From: Pseudomonadota bacterium
Lineage (GTDB): Bacteria > Pseudomonadota > Gammaproteobacteria > Steroidobacterales > JBCBZW01
NCBI GenBank assembly: GCA_039193195.1
Contig: JBCCWS010000003.1
Coordinates: forward strand, 62,001 to 126,000
Direction: 5' to 3'
DNA: 64,000 nt
The notes beneath the pieces are model-generated. The model saw nothing but the letters and a program-made list of their open reading frames with translations, ran no database searches and was not told the origin of the DNA. Made by a program: the position numbers and the translations under genes. Shown here one piece after another: positions 1 through 7,448 of the stretch. The stretch's first letter is position 1; every line of letters begins with the position of its first letter.

Positions 1-2
1 GC

Positions 3-1322
3 GCCGTCCGCCGCGCCCTCGTGCGAGCACCGAGCTGGGGCGCGTCCTCGCCCTCTAGCGCCATCGCCATCGTCACCATGGCGCCGTGGAAGCAGCGCGA
101 CCTCAGCACCTACGAGGCCATGGATCAGCTAGAGCAGCGCTGGGAGAGTATCCCCGATCTGCGCGTGTTCACCTTCATGCGCTCTGGCCTATCGAGTGGC
201 GGAGGTGGCAAACCCGTGCAATTCGTCATCGGCGGCACCAACTACATCGACCTGGCCGCCTGGCGAGACGCCATCATCGAACGCGCGCGGAGCAATCCGG
301 GCCTGGCGCGCGTAGATTCGGATCTGATCGAGACCCAGCCCCAGCTCACCGTCAGCATCGATAAGGCGCGGGCGGCCGCGCTCGGTGTCAGCACACTTGC
401 GATCGGCGAGACCCTGCAGGCGATGATGAGCGATCAGCGCGTCGCCAGCTACATCACCCGGGGCGAGGAATACGACGTGATTCTGCAGGCGGAGGAGGAC
501 CAGCGCGCGAGCCCGAGTGATCTCAGCAACATCTACGTGCGCAGCGAGCGTTCCGGCGAGCTCATCCCCCTGGCCAGCCTGCTCACGATCAGTGACCGCG
601 CGGGCCCCGCGGAGCTCAATCGCTACAACCGGATGCGGGCGGTGACCATCTCCGCCAATCTCGCCAACGGATATTCCCTCGGCGAGGCCCTCGACTTCCT
701 AGAGCAGGTGGTGGCCGAGGAGCTGCCCCCCACCGCCAACATCGACTATCGCGGCGAATCCCAGGAGTACCGCGAATCCTCTGGCTCGACCTTGTTCACC
801 CTCGGCCTCGCCATGCTTGTGGTGTTCCTGGTGCTGGCGGCGCAGTTCGAGAGCTTCCGCCACCCGCTGATCATCATGCTGACCGTGCCCCTGGCTATCG
901 CCGGCGGCCTCATCGGCCTGATGATCTTCGGTAAGACCTTGAACATCTACAGCCAGATAGGCGTCGTCATGCTGATCGGCATCGCCGCCAAGAACGGGAT
1001 TCTCATCGTCGAGTTCATCAACCAGATGCGCGATGAGGGAACGCCCTTCGAAGAGGCGATCATCGAGGGCGCGCGAGTGCGCTTTCGCCCCGTGCTGATG
1101 ACGGCAATCTCGACGGTGATGGGAGCCGTGCCCCTGATCCTCGCGACGGGACCCGGCGCCGAGTCTCGCGCCACCCTCGGCGTGGTGGTGTTCTCCGGCG
1201 TCTCTCTGGCGACGCTGCTGACCCTCTTCGTGGTGCCCGCAGCCTACCGCCTGATCGCCCGTGGCACGACCTCACCGGATGAGGTGGCTCGACGCCTAGA
1301 GGAGCTGGCGGCGCAGGGCTAG
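3..1322 (+). CDS. RND (HAE1-type) efflux permease, C-terminal part, 5' truncated
   Basis: The reading frame is open from the left edge, so the true start lies outside the window. The visible ~440 residues match the second half of an AcrB-like inner-membrane proton/drug antiporter: porter/docking sequence first, then the last transmembrane bundle. Recognisable family segments are the FESFRHPLIIMLTVPLA helix, the IGIAAKNGILIVEF helix, and the ARVRFRPVLMTAIST loop near the end. Such permeases work with a periplasmic HlyD-type adaptor and a TolC-like outer-membrane channel. The adaptor is probably upstream, outside the window. The gene ends 25 bp before the convergent ferredoxin gene. A second, different RND permease lies at 12260. 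Substrate cannot be inferred. Confidence 0.93.
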   Translation, partial: AVRRALVRAPSWGASSPSSAIAIVTMAPWKQRDLSTYEAMDQLEQRWESIPDLRVFTFMRSGLSSGGGGKPVQFVIGGTNYIDLAAWRDAIIERARSNPGLARVDSDLIETQPQLTVSIDKARAAALGVSTLAIGETLQAMMSDQRVASYITRGEEYDVILQAEEDQRASPSDLSNIYVRSERSGELIPLASLLTISDRAGPAELNRYNRMRAVTISANLANGYSLGEALDFLEQVVAEELPPTANIDYRGESQEYRESSGSTLFTLGLAMLVVFLVLAAQFESFRHPLIIMLTVPLAIAGGLIGLMIFGKTLNIYSQIGVVMLIGIAAKNGILIVEFINQMRDEGTPFEEAIIEGARVRFRPVLMTAISTVMGAVPLILATGPGAESRATLGVVVFSGVSLATLLTLFVVPAAYRLIARGTTSPDEVARRLEELAAQG

Positions 1323-1347
1323 CCGCTAGCCCGCGAGGGCAAACCCA

Positions 1348-1671
1348 TCAGCTCTGGAAGGGCGGCAGGTGAACCACGAGGCCATCGACATCCGCCTCGA
1401 TATCCAGCTGACAGCTAAGGCGACTATTTGGCTGACGAGGAGCTGCCGTGGTGCCTAGCATCTGCTCCTCGCCCACCTCGATCTTAGGCAGCCGATCCAC
1501 CCAAGCATCATCCACGTAGACGTGGCAGGTGGCACAGCTCAGTCCACCGCCACACACCGCTTCGATGCCGTCGACGCCGTTGTCGATCGCAGCTTCCATC
1601 ACGGTCATGTCATCGTCTGCATCCACATCGTGGCGGCGACCGTCAGGTTCGACAAACGTCAGTCGGGTCAT
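1348..1671 (-). CDS. 2Fe-2S ferredoxin (adrenodoxin/Isc-like)
   Basis: This 107-residue protein is a small soluble electron carrier. The cluster ligands are visible as C40-x5-C46-x2-C49 (CGGGLSCATC) plus C87 in RLSCQL, the spacing of vertebrate-type/Isc ferredoxins rather than plant-type ones. The segments VMEAAIDNGVDGIEAVCGG and the GEEQMLG helix are family-typical. Length is normal for the family. It sits 51 bp downstream of, and on the same strand as, a nitroreductase, so the two may share a transcript. Electron partners cannot be named from the sequence. Confidence 0.93.
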   Translation of the reverse strand: MTRLTFVEPDGRRHDVDADDDMTVMEAAIDNGVDGIEAVCGGGLSCATCHVYVDDAWVDRLPKIEVGEEQMLGTTAAPRQPNSRLSCQLDIEADVDGLVVHLPPFQS

Positions 1672-1722
1672 CTTTCCAACACTCCTAAAGGACTCCGATC
1701 GATGCCTCGATCACATCTCGGA

Positions 1723-2394
1723 TCAGGGCAGGTGAGAGACGATCTCCTCGCAGGGCAAGCGCTTCTGCTCGGGCACCATCGCCGGATATCCGTACCAAAA
1801 CATGCCGACGACCTGATGCGTGCTCGCCTCGATGCTGAGGATCTCATAGAAGCGCTCCTCGCGAGTGATCGCACCGGTAGTCCACTTCAGACCTACGCCG
1901 CGCGCCCATAGGTATAGGGAGAGGTTTTGCACCGCGCAGGCCGTGGCTGCGTAGTTCTCCGTATCCGTCAGCTCATCGCCACACAGGGCGGAGGTCACGA
2001 CAAACCAGCCAGGAATCGCGCCCAAGCGCTCGCGACGGCGTGGGCCTGCCGCCTCGCCATTGCGCGCCACGGCGAGGGCCACCTCCAGGTCGATAACCCG
2101 ATCCCGCGTCTGCTCACCGAGCAGGTGAAAGCGCCAGGGTTGCGTCAGACGATGATTAGGCGCCCAGCGCGCCGCGTCGATCGCATCGATGAGCGCGGCC
2201 TTCGGGGCGGGGCGATCGTCGAACAAGTTGATGGTCCGTCGGCCTGACAGAACGTCCACCAGCTGGCGGACAGCGGCAGCGTCGAGGGGGATCAACGGGG
2301 CGTCAATGGGCGTATTGATAGGGTGTTCTCCTGAGCTAGCACGCGGAAAGTTTAACGAAGCTCGCCGCGGGCGTGAAAAGTTGTGTCCGGTCAT
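1723..2394 (-). CDS. Nitroreductase family protein (FMN-dependent)
   Basis: This 223-residue protein has the nitroreductase fold signature: SGRRTINLFDDRPAPKAAL near the N-terminus (the R-R/S phosphate-binding strand), then AARWAPNHRLTQPWRFH, the usual SPS/APN-NxQPWRF flavin loop. The middle contains AATACAVQNLSLYLWARGVGLKW, a standard core helix, and the C-terminus ends in a GYP motif. Family members reduce nitro-aromatics, quinones or flavins with NAD(P)H, usually as dimers. The first ~25 residues are not family-like. A good Shine-Dalgarno (AGGAG) lies inside the frame just before residues INTPIDAP, but no ATG, GTG or TTG follows it at proper spacing, so the start is uncertain. The ferredoxin gene follows on the same strand. 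Confidence 0.88.
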   Translation of the reverse strand: MTGHNFSRPRRASLNFPRASSGEHPINTPIDAPLIPLDAAAVRQLVDVLSGRRTINLFDDRPAPKAALIDAIDAARWAPNHRLTQPWRFHLLGEQTRDRVIDLEVALAVARNGEAAGPRRRERLGAIPGWFVVTSALCGDELTDTENYAATACAVQNLSLYLWARGVGLKWTTGAITREERFYEILSIEASTHQVVGMFWYGYPAMVPEQKRLPCEEIVSHLP

Positions 2395-2433
2395 CGTGTC
2401 GCTCGAGGACTAGCGCTATAAGGAGAGCACGTC

Positions 2434-2463
2434 CGTAGTCCGCCCGGTCGGGGCCGGACTACG
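2434..2463. promoter_or_regulatory. Perfect 9-bp inverted repeat upstream of the anti-sigma-like gene
   Basis: CGTAGTCCG (2434-2442) is repeated inverted as CGGACTACG (2455-2463) with a 12-nt GC-rich spacer. It lies 34 bp before the GTG at 2497 and in the divergent interval with the nitroreductase gene. It could be an operator or a hairpin in the 5' leader. There is no U-tract, so it does not look like an intrinsic terminator. Confidence 0.4.
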
Positions 2464-2496
2464 ATCACATCGTCGCGATTCACCCTAAGGAGATGA

Positions 2497-3219
2497 GTGC
2501 CGTTGGCCCCCGACACCACCCGCCATCCCCTGCGCCTGCGACAGGCAAGCCGCTCGCCGTACATAGAGCCGCGAGAGGTGCTGCGACGCTACCTGTCCGG
2601 ACGTCTCGACCCGGCCCAGGCGCGCGCCTTCGAGCAGTCTGTGCAAGGTGCGCCGTCGGAGCTCGCCAAGCAGCTGCGCCTGGCGCGTGAGCTCGGGCGG
2701 TCGGAGGTGACGGCGACGGTGCTGGAACCTAGCAGCGTCCAAAGATCACACCCTCACCGCGCCTGGTCCGCGTTCGCCTTGCTCCTCGCCTCGTTCGTCA
2801 TCTGGTGGGCGGCCGGGGGTGCGGCTACCACCCCGAGGCCGCAGCCGATCATCTCGCCGTACGAGGCGCCCGCGGGGGAGAGCGTCACCGTGGTGAGCGT
2901 GCCCGACCACATGGCCGCCTGGGCCAACGCCCAAAGCATCCCTGCCGTGCGCCTCGACCCTCGAGCCGAACGCTTGGACCTACTGCCGCAGCTGCGCACG
3001 GCAGAGCCGGTGGATTGGCGCCTGGAACTCACTGCGGCCGGCGGATCGCCGAGCTGGCGCGCGGACACGCTAGGCTCCAGGCGGCCCACCCTGAGCATAC
3101 CCGCCGACGAGATCACCGCCGGCGACTACGAGTTGCGCGTCGCCCACGCGCCTGCTGGCAGCGGCGGCGAACGCCATCTGCGCATCTTTCGCTTCGAGGT
3201 GTGGCGCCCCTCCCTGTGA
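2497..3219 (+). CDS. Single-pass membrane protein with anti-sigma-like N-terminal region
   Basis: The sequence encodes 240 residues. The first ~75 include REVLRRYLSGRLDPAQARAF, which resembles the cytoplasmic helical region of anti-sigma/zf-HC2 proteins (ylsGeLdpaera-fE), but the zinc-binding His-Cys-Cys residues are absent. One transmembrane helix follows (AWSAFALLLASFVIWWAAGG, about residues 88-107), then a ~130-residue periplasmic region ending in a beta-rich domain (DYELRVAHAP, LRIFRFEVW). The start is GTG 2497 or TTG 2503: TAAGGAG ends at 2492, and an out-of-frame ATG at 2493 is too close. No sigma-factor gene is adjacent. The role as an anti-sigma or stress sensor is only an inference. 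It is convergent with shc, 10 bp away. Confidence 0.75.
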   Translation: MPLAPDTTRHPLRLRQASRSPYIEPREVLRRYLSGRLDPAQARAFEQSVQGAPSELAKQLRLARELGRSEVTATVLEPSSVQRSHPHRAWSAFALLLASFVIWWAAGGAATTPRPQPIISPYEAPAGESVTVVSVPDHMAAWANAQSIPAVRLDPRAERLDLLPQLRTAEPVDWRLELTAAGGSPSWRADTLGSRRPTLSIPADEITAGDYELRVAHAPAGSGGERHLRIFRFEVWRPSL

Positions 3220-3229
3220 CGGGGGTCGC

Positions 3230-5272
3230 CTAAGAGGTCAGCGAGGCCAGGTACTGCCGCGCCCTTCCCAACGCCATGAGCGGGAAGTAGTGGCGGTACA
3301 TGTTGTAGTTGATCATGAAACCACGGCCAAGCTCGGTACTTTGGTGCAGCTCCCGCTCGAGCTTCTGGCCTTTCTGGTCGAGATCACGCCGCGCGCCAAC
3401 GCCGTAGCCGGGGAAGCCAGTCCCCGTGTAGTGGGGCTCGTCCCAGGTGCCCTCGTCGAGCTGTGAAAGGGTCAGGTAGTCCAGGCCGCGCTGAATCGAC
3501 TCCCGGTAGCGGCGGTTGTCGGCGGCGATCAAGGCCATCAGGGCCCAGCCAGTTTGCGAGGCCGTGCTCTCACCTTTGCCCCGGGAACGCGCGTCCATGT
3601 ACGAGGCACAGCTCTCGCCCCAGCCGCCGTCAGAGCGCTGGGTTTGCACCAGCCAGTCGGCCGCCCGCACGACGTAGACCGAACGCATATCTTCACCTAC
3701 GGCCTTTAGCGCCGGCAGCACGGCGGCCGTGCCGTAAATGTGGTTCACGCCCCAGCGACCGAACCAGCTGCCGTCGGGCTCCTGCTCGCGGCGAATGTAG
3801 TCGAGGGCTTTGGCCAGCGCGGGTTCCCGGCGATCCATGCCAAGCAAACCTAGGGCCTCCACCACGTGGGCCGTCACGTCGACGCTGGGAGGATCGAGCA
3901 CCTCCCCGAAATCGCAGAAGGGCAGCTGGGTGAGGATCTCGTGATCGTTGTCCTTATCGAAGGCTGCCCAGCCACCGTTCGATGACTGCATGGCCAGAGT
4001 CCAGCCCACCGCATCGTCGATCGCCCGTTGCAGGCGCGCCTGATCCGGGTAAGCGCCGCGCAGGCGCGCGAGCACGATAAGCGCTACGGCCGTATCGTCG
4101 ATATCCGGGTAGTGCAGGTTGGCGCGCTCGAAGGCCCAGCCGCCCGGCGTCGCGTTCGGCACCTTGACGCTCCAGTCGCCAGGCACCCGCACCTGCTGCT
4201 CCAGCACCCACTCCACGGCGCGCTGCATGGATGGCGTCGCGGCGTAATCGCACTCGCAGTCCTGCATGGCGAGCAGCGACAGCAGCGTATCCCAAACGGG
4301 CGACTCCGAGGCCTGGATGTAGATCGCCCCTTCACGCTCGTAGGACCAGTGCGAGTCGAGGGCGTCGAGGCCGCGCTTGAGCACCGGGTGTTCTAGGGAG
4401 TAGCCCTCTTCGTAGAGCATCAGCAGGCTGTAGATCCAGGGCGGTTGGATACCACCCCAGGCGCCGTCCTGATCCTGGTGCTTCACCACCCAGTCGAGCA
4501 CCAGCCGTATGGCCGCACTGCGCCCGGGCGTGATACCGAAGTTCTGGTAGGCGTGGAGCGCCCGGTCTGCCTTTAGAAATACTTCGCGCCACGAGCCTGA
4601 CTTGGTGTTGGGCATGCGGTAGTCGAAATCGTCGCGGCCGTTCGGAAATAGCTCATCGAGGCGCGACTGCGCCGCCAGCGGTCGGCTCGAACGCCGTGCG
4701 CACAGCACGCTCAGGGGCAACATCGTCGCCCGTGCCCAGGAGGCGAAGTTGTAGATGTTGAAGGGCATCCAGCTCGGCAGGAAGATGATTTCGGGAGGCA
4801 GATTCGGGGTGCTTTCCCACGGCCATTCACCGATCAGCGCCAGCCAGTAGCGAGAGAACACGCGCAGGCCTCCGAGGCCGCCGTTGGCGAAGATCCACTC
4901 GCGGGCGCGAACGATGACAGGATCATCGGCTGCGAAGCCGCATGCACGCAGGGCGGCGTAGCTCTCCACTGTGGCGTTGATATCGCCCCGCGGCGCCTCG
5001 TGGTAGGTCTCCCAGGAGCCGTCCTCGCGCTGCTCTGCCAGCAGAGCGCGCACCAAACCGTCGCGCTTGGGCCCATCGTCGATGCCGAGGAAGTGCATGG
5101 CGAGCAGCCACTCGGCCTCGATACACGAGTTCGACTCGAGCATGCCTACCCAGTAACCACCGTCTTCCTGGTTGTCATCAAGCCAGCCCAGGGCGCGCTT
5201 GATGGCGACCTCGAGCGCCTGCGGCGCCGCGACGCTCGCCGGCCGATCCTCTGCCAGAATGTTGGTTGCCAA
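3230..5272 (-). CDS. shc: Squalene-hopene cyclase
   Basis: This 680-residue protein cyclises squalene to hopene or hopanol, the first committed step to hopanoid membrane lipids. The catalytic DxDDTA motif (DIDDTA) is at about residues 390-395. Several QW repeats are visible, for example QDQDGAWGG, QSSNGGWAAFD, QEPDGSWFGRW and QRSDGGWGES. The GRWGVNHIYGT segment and the C-terminal YTGTGFPGYG/HYFPLMALG block are classic SHC hallmarks. Length is normal for the family (630-720). The start ATG is 4 bp after the stop of the HAD phosphatase upstream on the same strand, so the two are likely co-transcribed and translationally coupled. No other hopanoid genes are in the window. Confidence 0.97.
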   Translation of the reverse strand: MATNILAEDRPASVAAPQALEVAIKRALGWLDDNQEDGGYWVGMLESNSCIEAEWLLAMHFLGIDDGPKRDGLVRALLAEQREDGSWETYHEAPRGDINATVESYAALRACGFAADDPVIVRAREWIFANGGLGGLRVFSRYWLALIGEWPWESTPNLPPEIIFLPSWMPFNIYNFASWARATMLPLSVLCARRSSRPLAAQSRLDELFPNGRDDFDYRMPNTKSGSWREVFLKADRALHAYQNFGITPGRSAAIRLVLDWVVKHQDQDGAWGGIQPPWIYSLLMLYEEGYSLEHPVLKRGLDALDSHWSYEREGAIYIQASESPVWDTLLSLLAMQDCECDYAATPSMQRAVEWVLEQQVRVPGDWSVKVPNATPGGWAFERANLHYPDIDDTAVALIVLARLRGAYPDQARLQRAIDDAVGWTLAMQSSNGGWAAFDKDNDHEILTQLPFCDFGEVLDPPSVDVTAHVVEALGLLGMDRREPALAKALDYIRREQEPDGSWFGRWGVNHIYGTAAVLPALKAVGEDMRSVYVVRAADWLVQTQRSDGGWGESCASYMDARSRGKGESTASQTGWALMALIAADNRRYRESIQRGLDYLTLSQLDEGTWDEPHYTGTGFPGYGVGARRDLDQKGQKLERELHQSTELGRGFMINYNMYRHYFPLMALGRARQYLASLTS

Positions 5273-5276
5273 ACCC

Positions 5277-6023
5277 CTACCCTCTCCCAGTCTGTTCCGT
5301 CGTGGCAGCGTTTCTCGCCGCAGGCTGCAGCAATGCCCGCAGCTGCGCCAGAGACCGCACCTCCTGATGCGCCTGGTTCGGGTGCCGTCGCACCTCTATG
5401 TCCTGAGGCCAGGCGTGGCCCGCGGGGTTGAACCACACCGCGTGCATGCCAGCCCCCAGAGCACCCGCCACGTCAGCGCCGGGATGATCGCCCACGTGCA
5501 CCACCTGAGATGCGGGCACCCCGCAGGCCGCCCTGGCCATCTCGAAGATCGCCCGATCCGGCTTCGACGCCCCCGCCCTCGCGGCCGTCACCACGTGCTC
5601 GAAGTATGTCGACACGCCGATCCGCTCGAGGTCGGCGTTGCCGTTAGTCAAGGCCACCACCGTGAATCGTTCACTCAACCAGGCCAGCAGCGCCGGCACT
5701 TCCTCGAACAGCTTCACCTCGTTTCGCACCGCGTAGAACACGCCGTATGCGTCGTCCGCCCCGGCGCGCGGTGCGCCCACGGCCTCGAAGCAATGGCGCA
5801 AGGTGGCGCGACGCAGAGTCGACACGTCATGGCGGTGCTCGGGGTAGCGCTCGAGCATCAGCGGGCGCATGGCAAACATGTCCGCCGAGGAGAATCGCTC
5901 GCTCACCGCCGGGTAGCGCTGGCGCAACCAGGCTTGAAGCGTTTGCTCCGCGCGGCGAATGACCGGCCCTAGTTCCCAGAGCGTGTCGTCCAAATCGAGC
6001 GACACGACGCTTATGTGCCTCAC
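5277..6023 (-). CDS. HAD-superfamily phosphatase, YigB-like
   Basis: With the GTG at 6023 the protein has 248 residues and begins VRHISVVSLDLDDTLWELG. All four HAD motifs are present: DLDDTL (nucleophile/acid Asp), ALTNGN (motif II), KPDRAIFEMA (motif III Lys) and VVHVGDHPGADVAGA (motif IV). The arrangement and length resemble YigB, a 5-amino-6-(5-phosphoribitylamino)uracil phosphatase, but related HADs act on many phosphomonoesters. The frame stays open upstream to 6308. That extension is arginine/alanine-rich and unlike any HAD, so I reject it. A GGGGA-type ribosome site precedes the GTG. It lies directly upstream of shc; a role in isoprenoid phosphate removal is possible but unproven. Confidence 0.88.
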   Translation of the reverse strand: MRHISVVSLDLDDTLWELGPVIRRAEQTLQAWLRQRYPAVSERFSSADMFAMRPLMLERYPEHRHDVSTLRRATLRHCFEAVGAPRAGADDAYGVFYAVRNEVKLFEEVPALLAWLSERFTVVALTNGNADLERIGVSTYFEHVVTAARAGASKPDRAIFEMARAACGVPASQVVHVGDHPGADVAGALGAGMHAVWFNPAGHAWPQDIEVRRHPNQAHQEVRSLAQLRALLQPAARNAATTEQTGRG

Positions 6024-6349
6024 TCCAGTCCCCGATTCCGAGTCGCCGGGCGGCACTTGGGGCGGCCAACGCCAGCCACCTTTCGCGCCGAAAATCGCTT
6101 GCTTTTTAGCCGCCTGGCTCGTTCGAGAACCCTCTGACGCGCTGCGGAGGGGATTGTGCACGGGCGCCCCGGGCGGCTCAAGTCCGATCGCCGAGATTCG
6201 CGGCGAGGCCACGCTGTTCGCAGCCGCGCGACATGAAATTCCGGTTGCCCTGGGCGCAAGACAGGTTACGTCGCACCGCAAACCCCGGTGGTCCAAGTTG
6301 TGAACCACCTCAACCGGCGCCAGCCCAAGGCCTGGCTACACTCGAGGTC
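6024..6349. other. Divergent intergenic region between the HAD and fimT genes
   Basis: About 325 bp separate the leftward HAD-shc operon from the rightward pilin genes. It must hold both promoters. I see no clear -35/-10 pair, RNA gene or repeat; both strands have open frames here but with non-protein-like composition. Confidence 0.5.
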
Positions 6350-6904
6350 ATGAACACTCAACGCGGTTTCACGCTTGTCGAGCTGCTTTACTCCGTGGGG
6401 ATCGCCGCCCTGGTGTTAGGGGTGGGCGTGCCGAGCTTCATCGACCAGGTGCGCTCAAGTCGCATGAACGCGGCCACCAATACGCTGCTGAGCGCCCTGT
6501 ACGTGGGTCGCTCGGAAGCGGTCAAGCAGCGTAGGCGCGTAACGGTCTGCCGCAGCACGATCAGCGACGCGCCCGCTTGCTCCTCAGAGGGAACTGGTTA
6601 TGCGGTCTTCGTAAACGTAGACGACGACTCCTCCTTCGACGCAGGAGCAGGCGACGTGCTTCTACGCAACGACGTCTGGCTGCGCGGCACTATCACGACG
6701 ATTGCCGATGGCCTGCCCATCTACGTGAGTTATGTCTCCTCCGGGTTTACCCGCGCTATCGGTGGCGGCGCCCAGAGCGGCGACATCATCTTCTGCGACG
6801 AGCGCGGCAACACGGGCGCTCGCATTCTTCGCCTGCCCGCCACGGGTCGCCCGCAGATCGTCGCCCACGATGAGGTCCCCGGCGCGCCGACCTGCGCTAC
6901 CTGA
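6350..6904 (+). CDS. fimT: GspH/FimT-family minor pseudopilin
   Basis: The product is 184 residues from the ATG at 6350. It begins with a prepilin leader MNTQRG/FTLVELLYS: PilD-type cleavage before Phe, Glu at position +5, then a hydrophobic helix that packs in the pilus core. The C-terminal block DIIFCDERGNTGARILRLPATGRPQI is the FimT/GspH signature, including the conserved FCD-RG and ptGR segments. Minor pilins of this type prime type IV pilus assembly and can bind DNA during uptake. A pilE-like gene follows after 28 bp. The usual pilV-pilW-pilX-pilY1 neighbours are missing. The start was chosen at the leader; an in-frame extension to 6233 has no signal. Confidence 0.9.
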   Translation: MNTQRGFTLVELLYSVGIAALVLGVGVPSFIDQVRSSRMNAATNTLLSALYVGRSEAVKQRRRVTVCRSTISDAPACSSEGTGYAVFVNVDDDSSFDAGAGDVLLRNDVWLRGTITTIADGLPIYVSYVSSGFTRAIGGGAQSGDIIFCDERGNTGARILRLPATGRPQIVAHDEVPGAPTCAT

Positions 6905-6932
6905 CCTCGCCTACGCCACTTCTGGAGTTCAC

Positions 6933-7352
6933 GTGAGCATTACTCGAAAGCACAACGCTGGCTTCAGCCTGACTGAGCTGATGATCGTGGTGTCCATCAT
7001 CACCATCCTCGGCGCCTTCGCCCTGCCAAGCTTCACCAATCAGATCCGGCGCAGCAACCGCACCGACGCCACCGCTGCGCTGATGCGCGTCGCCGCGGAG
7101 CAGGAGAAGTACTACCTGCAGAACAACGGCTATGGCGACATGTCGGAGCTGAACGATCCGGTGACGGACGCGGGCTACTACACGCTCACCATTCCGACCG
7201 CCAACGCCACCACCTTTACGGTTACCGCGACGCCCACTGAGGGTGGGCCTCAGGTAAACGATGCGATCTGCTCGAGCTTCTCAATCAACGCGGCAGGCCA
7301 GCGAACCGCCGTCGATACGACGGGCGGTGACACCTCCGCCGCCTGCTGGTAA
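6933..7352 (+). CDS. pilE: Type IV pilin, PilE-like minor pilin
   Basis: The protein has 139 residues from GTG 6933, preceded by GGAG at 6-nt spacing. The leader VSITRKHNAG/FSLTELMIVVSIITIL has the PilD cleavage site, Glu +5 and a core helix. The sequence then continues ALPSFTNQIRRSNRTDATAAL, RVAAEQEKYYLQNNGYG and DAGYYTLTIP, the typical PilE-type minor pilin pattern (ATAAL-AQEryy-ngtY). Two cysteines near the C-terminus (AICSSF and the terminal SAACW) could form the D-region disulfide. It forms a two-gene unit with fimT and probably acts as an accessory pilin rather than the major subunit. Confidence 0.9.
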   Translation: MSITRKHNAGFSLTELMIVVSIITILGAFALPSFTNQIRRSNRTDATAALMRVAAEQEKYYLQNNGYGDMSELNDPVTDAGYYTLTIPTANATTFTVTATPTEGGPQVNDAICSSFSINAAGQRTAVDTTGGDTSAACW

Positions 7353-7448
7353 GGCGTTCGCGCCCGTGTCTTCGACGGGAGACAGCTTCACCGCCTACAA
7401 GTGAGCGCCGTACCGTCAGCGCTCAGGCCCACTTGGAATCGACGCGTG

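Noticed and set aside
6024-6308. N-terminal extension of the HAD phosphatase to 6308
   Set aside because: The extra ~95 residues have no HAD-like sequence; the GTG at 6023 with GGGGA upstream gives the normal family length.
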